DNA of 64,000 nt from Datnioides undecimradiatus (GCA_008933995.1 WARS01000012.1:2852001-2916000); one strand, 5' to 3'; shown: positions 1-12,856, numbered from the stretch's first letter. Notes: generated by a model from the sequence alone, not told the origin. Numbers and translations are program-made.

Positions 1-3000
1 AATCCTAAAGAAAGGAAAGGATGGAGTGAGGACATAAGAGACAAAAACAAAAAGAGACTTAACAGGAAAGTTAAAGTGAGCCTTAGACTCATAATCGTGT
101 CCATTCTGACTATTTGTCAGGAGAACTCAGCCCAGCTTGTTTATTATTGTTTATTGTTTCTGCAGATGAATCAGTCATTTGCTAGCTGCTGGCTTGGTTA
201 ACTGGATAGCTACACTACAGCTGTTAAATTAACTACTAGATGCTCCACAATGTTCAAAACTCGTCATTAATTTTGTTTTTCTGACATTTGGTGTTGAGGA
301 AGCGTTGTTCAGTGGGCTTGTAAAGCTTTGTCACTGCCAAACCTGAAGCTGTAACAGCAGTAAGAGGAAGTGAAATCCAGTAATGAACGCAGGACACAAA
401 CTAAAAAGACATGAAAGATGCTATAAAAGCCACGGACGACTTACACTTATGTGTCTATTGTATATAGTAATGTTAATTATTGCTGCTTTAAATCTAGACA
501 CATTGATATATTTGATTACTTAAATTGAAAACTAAAAACACAAGAGAGTGAGATAACAAGACCTGTAGCAGGAACATGGTTATTTGTGACTCTAACGGCT
601 CCTGGGTGGAAAATAAAGCATGGCTTTCATCTCTACACATCCAGGATGACATTTACCCGAGAGCGCTCTACCATGTGGACGGAGAACACGGTACAGTGGC
701 CGAATGATAGATTGGGAATAATGGCTGATTGTGAACAGCAGAAGAGGGATGTTTAGGAATGCAAGCATGACCGTCTTCCAGTTTTTGTTCAATCCAGAAG
801 ATGATGTCTCGCCAAGCTTCCCTAACCTCCTTTTGTTCCCCTTACTCAATCAATCCCTGTTTGCCTTTGGGCTTGTATCAGGTTTGTGCACACTGAGGCA
901 CACTGACCTCTTCCCTCATAATCCATTTTACCACTTATATAATGACCTTTTCTGTCCTCAGTTTCAAAAACAATATATTTGTAATACGCTCTAATGTTCA
1001 TAATACAGCAGAAGTGTCTCTTTGACTCCCTTAAACTCAATCAAGTTAACTCACCTCTGGAGTGTGAAGTGTTGATAATGAGGAAATTTTAGGATAAGTT
1101 TAAGTTTAGGTTGCCCTGTACAAAGACGCGAAGATACTACAGGAAAGGTGAGTGACAGGATCTTGCCTGCTGGGAGTATCTATTGCCTTTCTCACCATGC
1201 TTTCTGCACGTTTGGCTATCTTATAGCACTATGCTAAATGTTTAATTTACTTTCAGCAGTTTAACCACCACTGGACACACATACACACACTCTCTCTGAA
1301 CAACCAACAGAGCATGTGAGTTTACGGTTGCAGCATGTTTAAACATTTAACTTCTGTCCTGTTCCTGTCTCACTGACCTCTCTAGCAAACAAACACATTC
1401 TTCCTGCATGGGTGTTGTGTATTTTGATGTTGTACAGCACATGTCCTTAAGGGCGTGTGTGTATTTGCAAGCAATGCAGCCCTCGGGCTGCTGCAAGACC
1501 CACAAGTAACTGGTCCCATGATAGGGAGTTCTGGCTGATATTAAGAGGATCAAAATCTGGGTCTGGACTTACACAATGGTAGCATTATGTAAACAGCAAA
1601 ACTAATACAAATACCAAAACAATACCACTCTGTGTGGCATGACCCCAGCCCCTCCTCCTTCCTTCCTCCACCTTACTTACTCCTGTTTATCCCTGGGTCC
1701 TACGCCATCCATGCAGCAGTTTGGAGCTGAGAATAATGATCATTAGCTTCAAATCCAATAACCCCATTTCAGGTTGGGCGAGTTGATGTGAGCAGGACAT
1801 TGCAGACATGTTTGTTTTGGTGTTGTGCATGTCAATAAATAATGTGTCTACCTAAACAACTAAATGAGTCCAAAAAAGAAACATTCAGAAAAAGTCAATC
1901 ATAACAGAGTAAGTCATACATAAACAGTACAAATACATTTCAACTCAAATCTAAAGTATGAACATCAGCCTGTAGATGACTCAGCTGATTGCTGTCTTAT
2001 TTCATTTAATAATAACTAGAAATAATGAAGGTTATTGATAGCAACTGCAGTTCTCTGAGCACAAACTCTCTCTATGGACTAGTCTGTGGGAAGCAACTTA
2101 AAAAAACTGTAAAATAAAAATACTTTTAATTGGCAGGAAAAGCATACTTGTTTAGTTTAGTTATGGCTCCATTACTTTTCAAAAAGAAACTTAAGTCTCA
2201 CTAAAAATCTTTTCTGATGTTGTTTGCAGTTTCACTTCTCACCATGTTACACTGATATAGAAGTCTCCAGAGTATTTCATTACCCTTTGAAATCACTTTG
2301 CGTGTGGTTACATGTGCAGAGATGCAACAGGTTTAAGACTTTCAAACTAAGAGTCTACTCAGGTACTAGGTTATTCTTTAAAGTAAAGATATGAATTGAA
2401 AAATGTCGTTTTGAACCCTTAGGATCACATCCATGGCCATACTGTGCAATTTTTTAAAACAATACCGTATATGCCAAAAAACATGTTTTACTTCCTGTAA
2501 AACAAAGTATGATACCTGCTTACATCAGCACAAACCAACTTATTTCAACCAATAATGTCATGACATCCAGTCGTCAATTAATCTTTAACTTTTGGTGGTG
2601 CACCAAAACTGTTAGCTAGCAACAGCAGTGTATGTCAGCGTGTCCTCTGATGTGCTAACTCAAACTCTTGATTTTCCCAAATTAAGGATGGTTACGGGCC
2701 GCTGGTGGGAACTGCCTCTCTTCTAGGAAGGCAGTATCCAGACATCACCAGATGCTCCACATGACAGGCTTCACCTCCCTCTCAACTCTGAATCACTAAC
2801 ACTCATTGTGTGTTATAACCCACCCACTCCTCAATGCTCAAATTAAATTCCTCCAAACATTATGTCCCACCTGCTTATTTTGCTTTACTCAGAAATATAT
2901 CACAGCGTGGAGGCTACGTACTCTCCATTTGCCAATTTAAATTCCAGCACCTTTCAAATCTGCTGAGGTAACCCAGTCGCCCAGCTGAGCTAGCTCCAGT

Positions 3001-4639
3001 GGCTTTTTAGCTCCCTGCATCAAAAGGGACATATAGGCAACTCATTACTCGATATAGGTCTAAGACATGACTCATATAGTAAGAAGAAACAAGAATATGT
3101 CCCTTTCTTTCTGTTCTCCATGAGGTATCCTAATTTGTTCCCTTGAGCCAAAGTTTCCGTCTTTCTTCGAACAAGACAGAAAGTTCTTTTTTACATTAGC
3201 AGTGGTTGTGTACCAGTGAATGGGACACAGTTCTGGGATTGTGTGATCTTGTTTTCAAACTTAAAAAAAGGAAACCAGCACACAGAGACTTGTATTTAAG
3301 TGTGCTTAAAGTTTCTTGTAAGGTTAGCGTCATTACAGACATAATACCTGAGGTGATGCACAATCTGTCTGGAGGCCAGACCACAGCACTGGTATCAAAT
3401 ATGTCCTGAAACCACAGAATGGTCATAATTCACCGCAAATGTTTAATGAGACAACAACAGCCTGGTTTGGAACCTGTAAGCCTATAGGACATATACATAA
3501 GAAAGGAACAAAATAAGAAAAAAAATGACTAATAAACATAAATGTTTACAGAAACCATTTAAACACTGATGTTTAATTAAGTTCCCTGAACAAAAAGCTG
3601 ATTTTAATTTTGGATACCAGCAAATTTTACGATTTGTTAATTAAAGGTGTTATAGGCCATGTGAGAATGTGAAGAAATTTCTATGTATTACTTTATATTG
3701 TCAATGTGTGGACATACTGTAATAATTGTAATAGTAACAAAACAAAACAAACAAACAAAAAACATGGGACTTTCCACAACTGTTTACTGAGAGAAGCCTG
3801 AGTTTCTGTATGAAGGATTTAAAACCAGTCCATTAACTCAATACACCACCTCCAATATTGTTGACTTCGACTTCTGAGTTGAGTTGATCTCAACATCAGA
3901 GTAAACAGAGGTACCATTAAATGAATTGACTCTTTTTCTGATTTAAATGTAATATAAACTGGCAGGATTACGTCTCATTGTGTTTAAATGATTAAATGTG
4001 ATAAATAAAGTTGGTTGAATGAGTGACCCATTATTCGCCTAAACTTAGCTTGCTTGGTAATGTTACTGCCAGGAATAGTATGTCCATTGGCTAGCTTGCC
4101 ACATTACTTCACCAGCTGACCATAGGATACTTGCTTGGAAATTATGACAAAATCTTTGGATTTCAGTCAACAGTATGCAATATCACGATAGGATGTGTGG
4201 CTGTATGGCATGGGTCTTCAATTTGATATTTCGTGGCATTGGCTGAAGAGGCAGAAGCTAGTAAGTAACAGAGTTAGTAAGTAACATAAGGCTACAGGTC
4301 AAACTAAAATACTGACTTTTTTGTCTTGATCCGTCACATCCACAAACACAGACAGCAGGATTTACTTAACAGTCATCAGTGTCAAGTATGCAAGCAGGCA
4401 CAATTATCACAGTCATTAGGAGCCAAAATCTGCATAGTAGTAAGTATAGAGGTCACTCCACCTTTTCATAATAAACCAAATATATTCAAAAATAAACACT
4501 TGAGAAAACATCATCATGGAAAAAAACATGTAAGAACATCCTGGAAAAAAATTATTTTATGTGTACTTTGACTCTTCAGTTTGGCCTTGACACACCCACT
4601 AACATAGAGAGGGCAGGATTAATGACCTACACTGGAGCC

Positions 4640-4735
4640 AGCCACCAGGGGGCAATCAAGATGTCTTGGTTTCACTTTTGGGGAGCTATCATGTTGACCA
4701 TCTTTATGTACAGTCAGTGGGCTAAACCCAGAGCA
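4640..4735. repeat. Teleost interspersed repeat fragment
   Basis: The stretch running from the phrase 'ggagccagccaccaggggg' to 'tatgtacagtcagtgggc' matches from memory a very common fish repeat, found beside many genes and usually translated by mistake. It lies inside a spurious 94-codon ORF at 4559-4843. The assignment rests on recognition and not on a search. Confidence 0.5.
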
Positions 4736-5714
4736 CAGCTGAAACACTCATCATTCATTCATGAGTGTCAGAAAGTATTATTAAAGTCAGTAAGGATTAA
4801 TCAAGCCGTCCATATACTCAGCTTCAGAGTCACTGTTGCTTAAAGCCACCAAGTGCAACACTGAAAACTTTACATCTCTGTTTCAGTTTTCACCAGGCTG
4901 TTGCAATTTTCGCACAGACATTTATCATTAGACCATTAAAATAACCTATAACTTGTTATAGCAAGCATGTTATAATCATTGAAGATTCTGCAGGAAGTTT
5001 AGCTGGCTCTGGCCCTCAAGAGGGCCACTGTGTTCCCAGACCACTCCAGTCTGTCATTCAGGTGGATTCAGAAGTATTTATAGGAGTGAACCACCCTGAC
5101 ATCCTTCCCCTTTAGGTTCCAGAAAGTACAGAGGAATTTCCTAAACTCTTTTTCTGTTAGTTTTACAAGGCTCTATACAGTTTGTTCTCAGCTCTGGCAC
5201 TTTAAGTCTTAAGTTAAAAAAAAAAACTCCAGGGGCTATTGTCAACTTCTTTGACAATATCAACATATTATAATACATTAATAATTCCCAATTTTAGGTT
5301 CTGAGTTGAATCAACACATTGTTCTAGGACCTTTGTTTGGTTCATTAACCTACAATCAACAGCCCCTGATCATTCATATTTTTAAAGTGACAGACACAGC
5401 TGGTGGACAAAGAGGCCAGATAGAGATGAAAACTGAGCTCAAAGGAATGATTATTTAATCATGATTATGATATTAAATTATACCTGTGTAATAGTTAAGA
5501 AGCTGCTCAAGGAGAGAAACCAAATGTCCAGCATACAAATTCCCCAACTCCTCCATTCAGCTTTACTATACATGATTTACTATCCAGAAAAACAATGTGA
5601 AGGTTTATTTAAATATTTTTTACTCATTTTGTGGACAGCTACAAATAAAAAGAATATATATAATTGTTCTTGATCCTGCTAATGGTTATATAAAACATGC
5701 TGTATTTGTCAACA

Positions 5715-6965
5715 TTTAACCTCCTGGACCATTTGTCATCTAAATTACAAGAACAGCGATCTATTTAAAGTATTGAACAAATTATGCTAATGTGTCACTG
5801 TACACATGTCCAACACAGCATTAGTGAGGATTTTCACAAAGCAGCCAATGTAGTATACTAATGTCCAAAGTAAGCATGGCACTGTTTGACTCCAGGGAGC
5901 TGGATTAACATGAATAATTATTAGGAATTATTAGGGTCTTACTGGTAATGCTGGCATGAACGTACCAGCTATAAAAACACAGATTTCAATGGTACTGAGT
6001 ATCAACATTAAAACCAAATGATTGTTTATGAAATATAAAATATGAGAAAACATATAAGTTACTAATAACCTATATTTGTAACACGTTAACCAGCATCTGT
6101 GTGCTCCTGTTAACACAATCATACAAGAGAGGTGGTGGAGACTGCAGGGTGAATCTGACTCTAATGCGCTGCTCTGGGACCTGGAATCTCTCCACAACAA
6201 CCAGTTAAACAACATATCAACTAGCGCTGGTGTCAGAGTTTCAAGGTCATTAGATCCGTAGACAGATTTATCTGTTATTAGAAAATTAAATTATTACATT
6301 CAAATGTTTTCACAGATGGAAGTTTTTTGCTCATAATTTCCTAAAAATCTGAAAGTTTAAGATTTCTTGTAAATGAGGAATTGGTGATAAGCTGGAAAAC
6401 AGTGTTTTATCATGTGGGTTTTATTGAGGTTTGCATATTTGCCTTTGAAATGTTTCTCTGCCCCTATACTCTTATTATTGAGCTTGTCAGCTGCCTGCAT
6501 GCCGTTCAGAATCTGAAGAGTCAGCATCATTGTTTGTTTTTAGTTTCACTGTCTGTTACAATAAAAAGATAAAAGATAACAAAAAGCTGTTTATGAACCA
6601 GGCAGATGTTTTAAGGTATTTTCCCTATTACATTTTGTTTTAATGATAAATGTGCAATATTAAAGCTTCACTAGCCACACCTCTGCCAAGTAACTGCGCT
6701 GGAAGAACCAGACAAACAGGTTGTAATGAGTTTGCAGGTGTAAGTCAGTATCATAGCACAGAACCCGGAACATTTAGTGCCTCTCTTCTTATCTCTTCAA
6801 AATAAGAAAAAATGCTGCTGGTTTTGTTTGCACCTGATGCATGACAGATTTGCCACAACAAACCATGTGAACTGCAGCATTCAAAGCTCACACAGGCGAC
6901 AAAAAGGCATAGAGGTCTTGAAACCCATTTGAAGCTGCTTATGTTAATGATACACTTCAGAAAAC
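5715..6965. repeat. Left arm of tandem duplication, copy 1
   Basis: Blocks of this segment recur in order at 12740-15187: the 'ttttcacaaagcagcca' block near 5831 (12770 in copy 2), the 'gggtcttactgg' block near 5934 (14368), the 'ctccacaacaaccagtt' block near 6189 (14505) and the 'tatgaaccaggcagatg' block near 6590 (14805). Divergence here is clearly higher than in exon 2 of the genes. The repeat therefore covers several kilobases, including 5' flanking DNA, and marks a segmental duplication and not a retrocopy. Confidence 0.75.
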
Positions 6966-9900
6966 ATGACTGAAGATACGTCTGTCAAAGGTAAGTCCAT
7001 AGAGTAATTCTCACACTGCGACTGAATGATTTATCAACAGCTTTTACTATCTTCAAGCATTTTTTTCATATAACTATATCTTTTCCTTTTTTGTTTTCTT
7101 TCTGTCAGAGCTGAATGTTGTGATCGTGGGATCAAATAGTTCCCGTAAATATCTGGTAGGAAACATCATCCTGGGAGAACAGGCATTTCATCTGGAAGAT
7201 GTGACATGTTGTTGTGAGAGGCGAGAGGGAGAAGTGTGTGGCCGAAGAGTCACATTGGTCAAAGCACCCGGGTGGCTGCGAGGATATGACCTCTGTAATA
7301 CACCTGAGCTTTTCAAGACAGAAGCGATTCTCAGCGTCACACCTGGACTGCATGGATTTATCCTGGTGGTTAATGCTGAACTACCATTCAAAAACACATA
7401 CAAGAAGGCAACAAAGCAGCACTTACAACACTTTTTTGGTGACAAGGTGTGGGATCACACGATAGTGGTGTTCAGCCACAGAGACCATCTAGATGACAAA
7501 ACCATTGAGGATTACATCAAGAGGCAAGGGGAGCCACTCCAGTCACTCCTGGAGGACTGTGGTAACAGATACCATGTTCTGGGTGAGGATGGCTCAGACA
7601 ACAATGAGAAAGTCCAAGAGCTGTTTGAGAAGATTGATGCCATGGTGGCAGAAAACAGTTGTTATGAGATGGAAAGCACACTGCTGCAAAATGCTGAATC
7701 CGAGAGAAAAGAAGTGGACAAAAAAGCTGAAGAATTGTGTGTGCAATCACAACAACAGAGGCAAAAACTCAGAGATCTCCTGACAGGTCAGTTGAGTTTA
7801 TTTGAATATATAAATAAAAATAAAAAAATAAAATAAAATAATAAAAAACTCCAGGGACTCCAAATAGGAGTCAGTGGGGCAACAAACACCAACAGACAAA
7901 CCTTACAGTTATCCAAACCTGTAAAAGAAAACAAATGCAAAATGTTAATTATCTTTTGATCTTTTTTTTGTAAACATCCACAATGCTGTAAAACCAACTT
8001 CTTAGAGATAATGGAAGTTCATTCTTGACCTTTTGGACAATTTAAAAGATCAAGTCACAGCTGACAAGGAGACCTTTTGACCTAAGATAACTTAAAACCA
8101 GTATCCAGACTTTAACAGTAATACCCAAAGCATAATACATAAGAAACATAAGTAGCATTTAATTTCTAACAGCTGTGTTATTTTGCAGAGCCAAACCTCC
8201 AACTGAGAATCTTGATGGTCGGGTGGGTGTTTTCAGGGAAGACAGCCACTGGGAACAGTATTTTGAGAGCTGATGTGTTTCAGTCTGGTGACAGAACAGT
8301 GAAAGCTTCAATGCAAAGTGGCGAAGTTGCTGAAAGACAGGTCGTGGTGGTGGACACTCCTGGGTGGTGGAAATTCTTCCCAGCAACGTTTACCCCTTTG
8401 TCTTTGAAGGCTGAGATTTTAAAAGGGGTTTCTCTGTGCTCGCCATCTCCAAATGTTATTTTGCTGGCAGTGCCACTTGACACATCATTCACCGATGAGC
8501 AAAGAAGAGTCATTGAGGGCAACATGAGGCTGCTTGGACAGAGAGTGTGGAGATATGTCATCGTTGTATTTACATTCGGAGACGCTTTGGGTGACAAAAC
8601 TATTGAGCAGCACATTGCAAGTGAAGGAAAGCCTCTGCTTTGGCTCATTGAGAAATGTGGAAACAGGTATCATGTACTTAACAATTTGGCTGCAGTGGAT
8701 GGTCACATAACAGAGCTGCTGGAGAAGATGGAGGAGTTGGTGGCAGGAAACAGCTCTTTTTACCTCAGTGCTTACCCTGATGCTGAAGATCTACAACCTC
8801 AGGATGACAGTAGTGACAAATCAAATGAAAACAAAGATGAGAACACACCCAAAGAGATCACAGAACAACTTCTCATCGAATGGGATCGAAACAACTGGGA
8901 AAAACACCATTGCCTGGCAGCAAGTATAAGAGTGCCACCATACAGTAAGTACCCAGAACATTATTTTAAACACACCATAATTACAATAGTACAAAATAAA
9001 TGTTCCAGTGGGCTCTTCAACATAATACCAATATACTGTATTTGCAGAATAATTTGCGGAAAGTATTACAACCCCACCATAAGTTTCCAGGAAGCTATTT
9101 TTAACACACCATTATAAACAGGACAATAAAAGCTTTATTGTTCCACTAAGATCATCAAAATCATACCAATTTGATATGATTACACTCTAAGTACTGGGGA
9201 TATGTTAGTGCTGTTTGCTCATTGAAATAATTCCACAAGGGATCCCTGTTGTGTTATTTTGTTTGCCAGATGTGCTCTGATCATCATTATCATGTACTTT
9301 AGGTTTGCAGCATGCATGTAGGCTGCAGACAGGGGCTATGTTTGACACTCCTTCCTGTTTGCCATGCAGTGCACAGTATTAACTAAGGCTGCTCCCTAAA
9401 TCTTTTCAAACTAAACCCCCTCCCCAGGTAATCAGAATACTGGTTATGACTTACCACCACTGGACTGTAATCGGCAGCAGCCATTCAACATGTAACCATG
9501 GCAGCATTTATGATATAAATAATAATAATATATGAGCTCATCACTAATGATGTTGAGTATTGATAAAAAATGAATGACTATAGTTAAGACAATTGCTAAA
9601 AGTAAGCATGAACAAAGCGCATGTGACAAATTTAAATAATAATAATAAGAGCATGACCATGATTTGTTTACGTGACATTTCCCTTTAGTGTAACAAGTCT
9701 AACAACTAGTTCTGTGGATCACATTGTATTCCAGCAGTATTTCAAAATTTGTTTTATCCCTTTTAAAACTAACCTGATTATTTTAATTTCTAACCAGTGA
9801 GTGAGCAGAGGTCTGTCACTTCAGAAGGAGATGAAGAACAACTGGAGGATCGACCTGAAGATGACCAGTTTAAGACAAGTTTTGGTCCTGAAGTAGAAAG

Positions 9901-10314
9901 TGAACATGATGCAGGAGCTGGCCCCCTGAAGAGATGGAGGACACTTTTGGAGAGAGAATGGAGCAGACGAGAGGTGGCAATGGAACAGGCTTCATGGCAA
10001 TATTTCTACAATCATATCTTTGAAGGTGATTAAATGAAAAACATGTGGGCAAGTAACTTCTGTCTGGTTCTGTTTTTCTTTGTTTTTACATTCTGGCACT
10101 TCTTTTCCCAACTGTAGCAACTTCGGAGCCAGATAGTGATCAGCTGCTGAGATCAAGAGAAAAGGTTACCATGTGGCTGAAAACCCAATGTACATCTGGG
10201 TACGGGACAGAGTCTGTGACCAGCCTTAAATCGGAGGAAGGTGATCAAATGAATGAATCAAAAAATCTAATTGCCGCCATGGTGCCTCTGACAAAGAGGA
10301 AAAAGAAATTTTGA
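6966..10314 (+). CDS. GIMAP family GTPase, copy 1 (two AIG1 domains)
   Basis: Predicted protein of 627 aa in the GTPase-of-immunity-associated-protein (AIG1/GIMAP) family, whose members act in lymphocyte survival, usually on internal membranes. Five exons join in one frame, all introns phase 1: 6966-6990, 7109-7786, 8189-8944, 9798-10025 and 10118-10314. Exon 1 encodes only MTEDTSVK, and the ATG is the first in frame. Domain 1 (about 10-185) has a defective P-loop (GSNSSRKY, about 16-23) and KAPGW (60-64) in place of DxxGW, but keeps the family CGNRYHV block. A Glu/Gln/Lys-rich, probably coiled linker follows (about 190-234). Domain 2 (about 240-435) has an intact P-loop GWVFSGKT (246-253), DTPGW (290-294), a G4-like TFGD and CGNRYHVL. 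The tail is acidic (SEGDEEQLEDRPEDD) and ends in KRKKKF. The two-domain build recalls GIMAP8-type proteins, but orthology cannot be fixed by eye, so no symbol is given. No signal peptide or clear membrane span was seen. Confidence 0.9.
7109..7786 (+). CDS. GIMAP copy 1 exon 2: pseudo-GTPase AIG1 domain
   Basis: 226 codons, acceptor tttctgtcag, donor gtcagt. The family frame is plain (LVGNIILGEQAF, DLCNTPE, FGDKVWDHTIVVFSHRD, CGNRYHV). However, the P-loop Gly before Lys is Arg, the Ser/Thr after Lys is Tyr, and the G3 Asp is Lys. Mg-nucleotide hydrolysis by this domain is therefore unlikely. The final third is charged and helical. Confidence 0.9.
8189..8944 (+). CDS. GIMAP copy 1 exon 3: intact AIG1 GTPase domain
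   Basis: 252 codons between acceptor ttttgcag and donor gtaagt. P-loop GWVFSGKT followed by ATGNSIL is the canonical AIG1 pattern, and VVVVDTPGWW gives G3. The conserved box is VPLDTSFTDEQRR. Unlike exon 2, all catalytic-core residues that I can place are present. If the donor is ignored the frame runs into intron 3 for 57 codons, to a stop at 9117, giving a possible intron-retention terminus. Confidence 0.9.
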
Positions 10315-12740
10315 ATGAATTAAATGAACTGAAATTGATTTCAGAGGACATGTCCAAAGCCAACATTGCCTTCTAATCCATACATCAGATTGTTAAAATC
10401 AAAACCTCACTGGTCACTCTACTCTATACTCCTGACACTGAGAAGGCTACAGGCAGGCTGTCAGCAACTCCACAAGTCTACAGAACAACTGCCATAAGTG
10501 GCAACATATGGACACTGACAAAAATATTCCAGAAAACACTAAAGGAAATAAGACACATTTAGAGGTATTTAAACTGCTTCACTAACTTTAAAATGGGTCT
10601 ATATGGGATGTCCATTGTAAAGACTTGCTGTTTGGACAGTGTCACTTTTTTCATGAAAGATTTTGTAACAAATGTGAAAATTAATTAAATTTGATGTGAT
10701 GATGACTACCTGGAAGAAATATTTAAATTCTTTCAGATACTTCAATGATACAGATTTGAATATTTTCAACTTTGGAGCTTTTTCCGAGAATTTTGAGAAG
10801 CATCAGAAAACGTTTAAAATGGTGATATTTATTATGACAATTTAGTTTTTATTGTAATGCCAGTCTAAAATGAAATTGGTATGAACCTAAAAAATAGTAA
10901 ATACCAAAGCAGCTATGTTCTTAAGTTAAAACATGCGGCTCAGTGTAACTTAAGAGAAATGTCACTGCTGGGTTGATATTGAGGTAATGGAGTGTATGCT
11001 GTGATGAGTAAGTTCGATACCGACAAATGAAATCTGTCCAATATAACAGGAACTAAACCTGTGAAAAGGATTGTTTTAAAAATGTATGATTACTTTATTT
11101 ATCCTAAGGATTTTGTTGCAGTATAATGTACAAAACAGTGCAATTATAAGCTGACAATCAATGTGCCAGAATAAACACATTGAAAAACAGAAATCCTCAA
11201 TATATTATATAATGCCAAAAAATATGAACGTGATTATGAACACGAGGATCATAATTGCTCATATCTGAACTGTGTGACTGTGTGCACTGTTGCATTATAT
11301 AGTCTGAAATAAAGAAGCCTTAAAATGTTCAGGTGCAGCCATTTTTTCCCTTATTTACTTTTTATAACATAACTGAGGTCCTAAAAATGGCAAAATATGT
11401 ATGGCACATGGAAAATGTCACAAAAACATTTATCTGATTTTAAGGGGGGTGCCATCCTTTTCGAAGGGGGCACTGATATACTGTTCCCAGCTCCCCTGCC
11501 ACGCTATGAAAGCACCCTGTAAGTATTGTTCTGTAAGTGTCACTTGCGAGGAGAGCTGAATGATCTCAAAACAGTGACCCTTAATTACATTTTGGGAAGG
11601 AGTAAGATGACAGTGAAGAGAGGTCACAGGAAACCAAATCCAGTGGGTAGGTGGGGTGTGATGATTGTGTTAATGTGATGAAGTATAACATGGCATTGGA
11701 AATCTAAGCCTGATGGACAAATTCACAGTGCACCATCCTGCTAATGCCAAATAAGAAAACAACTGACATGTTCTCCTGATCTGACTAACACTGGGGGCAT
11801 TTCCACTGCTCACATTGCTGTTTTGTTTCTGGAAATTGACCTGTGATGACTGCGACATGAAGCTTGGACTCTGTGTGGTCACAGAACATCTAGTAAGTGC
11901 TGTTCAGCTTGGCGTTTGCATGATACATCTTATTTTGTTGACTCTCTCCTTCTCCTCCTTCCTTGTTACTGAGCCATTCTGTGTTCAGGACCAGCAGCCA
12001 GGGTTTTAATGGCACCTAGTTCATGTCACAATCAATCTAAATGAACTATAGCAAAAAACTGTAAACCAAAGCTCTGCAGGTGATTCATCAGTTGGCTGAT
12101 CAGTTGTCATCTTGTTTGAAAGTGAGAGGCTCTGCAGCAGCAGGTTAGCCTGGTGAACTTAGCATGTTGCTATCAGTAGTAGCTACTGTTGATTGGTCAA
12201 AATGCTTGTTTTTGCCACTGATTGGCTCAGATTGTTTTTCTGTCTAACAACAGTGTGGAAAGGTCCCCTACTGTACCTTTAAAGATTAAGACCCTTGAGT
12301 AAGATTAAGAGTGAGACGTTTGACCCATTTTCCTTCTTCATACAAGCTGGACAGAAACAATTTCAAATTCACCAACACTGTCACTATCACAGGAGCTTAT
12401 GATATTTTAATTCATCACACACACTTTAGGGTATAACTAGTAGGTGATTTGTGAATGTGTAAAAGGAGGGAAGCTGTACATATTTTATGCCCCAAATTCA
12501 GTGAGAGAATAATATGGATTCGAGATGAGTTTTTCAGCCAGAATAAAAAAAGGCAAGAACAGATCTGGAAAACAACAACAAACAACAACAACAAAAAAAA
12601 CAAAAGCAATTGAAACCAAACTTTTGAGATAAAACTTAAAATTTAACTGCTTGTATGAATATGAAATAATAACCACCAACATACTTAAGAAACTAAAGAC
12701 ATTTAGAATTCAGTGAAGACTTGCTGTGTTTGCTACCATT
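10315..12740. other. 3' flank of GIMAP copy 1
   Basis: AT-rich 3' untranslated and intergenic DNA. Two AATAAA hexamers occur, at 11170-11175 and 11308-11313. A short 'actttatttatcctaagga' motif near 11090 resembles the worn 3' end of a LINE and has a counterpart near 19602 after copy 2. A block ending near 12285 ('cccctactgtacctttaaag') resembles a fish transposon terminus. No additional GIMAP exon was found. Confidence 0.5.
11308..11313 (+). terminator. Candidate poly(A) signal, GIMAP copy 1
   Basis: AATAAA about 1.0 kb after the stop codon. A second AATAAA at 11170-11175 is equally possible. No transcript evidence is available. Confidence 0.3.
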
Positions 12741-12856
12741 TAACCCTCCTGTACCATATCAAAAAGAAGATTTTCACAAAGTAGCCACTTTAGTTTACTA
12801 ATGTCCAAAGCGTGACACTGTTTGACCGCAGGGAGGTGAATTAACATAAATAATTA

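Larger units (their letters stand above)
1..6965. other. Upstream intergenic region, no gene supported
   Basis: AT-rich sequence with many stops in all frames. Open frames are short and lack good splice borders or family motifs. It holds a teleost-type repeat near 4640-4735, a short well-initiated ORF at 576-707 (see findings), and from about 5715 the left part of the tandem duplication that also appears from about 12740. I saw no convincing core promoter for the GIMAP gene. A potential acceptor (ttcag) sits just before its ATG, so an untranslated first exon further upstream is possible. Confidence 0.5.

Noticed and set aside
8945-9117. Extension of GIMAP copy 1 exon 3 into intron 3
   Set aside because: A strong gtaagt donor with a phase-matched exon 4, both kept in copy 2, shows that this is intron. 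Retention remains only a possibility.
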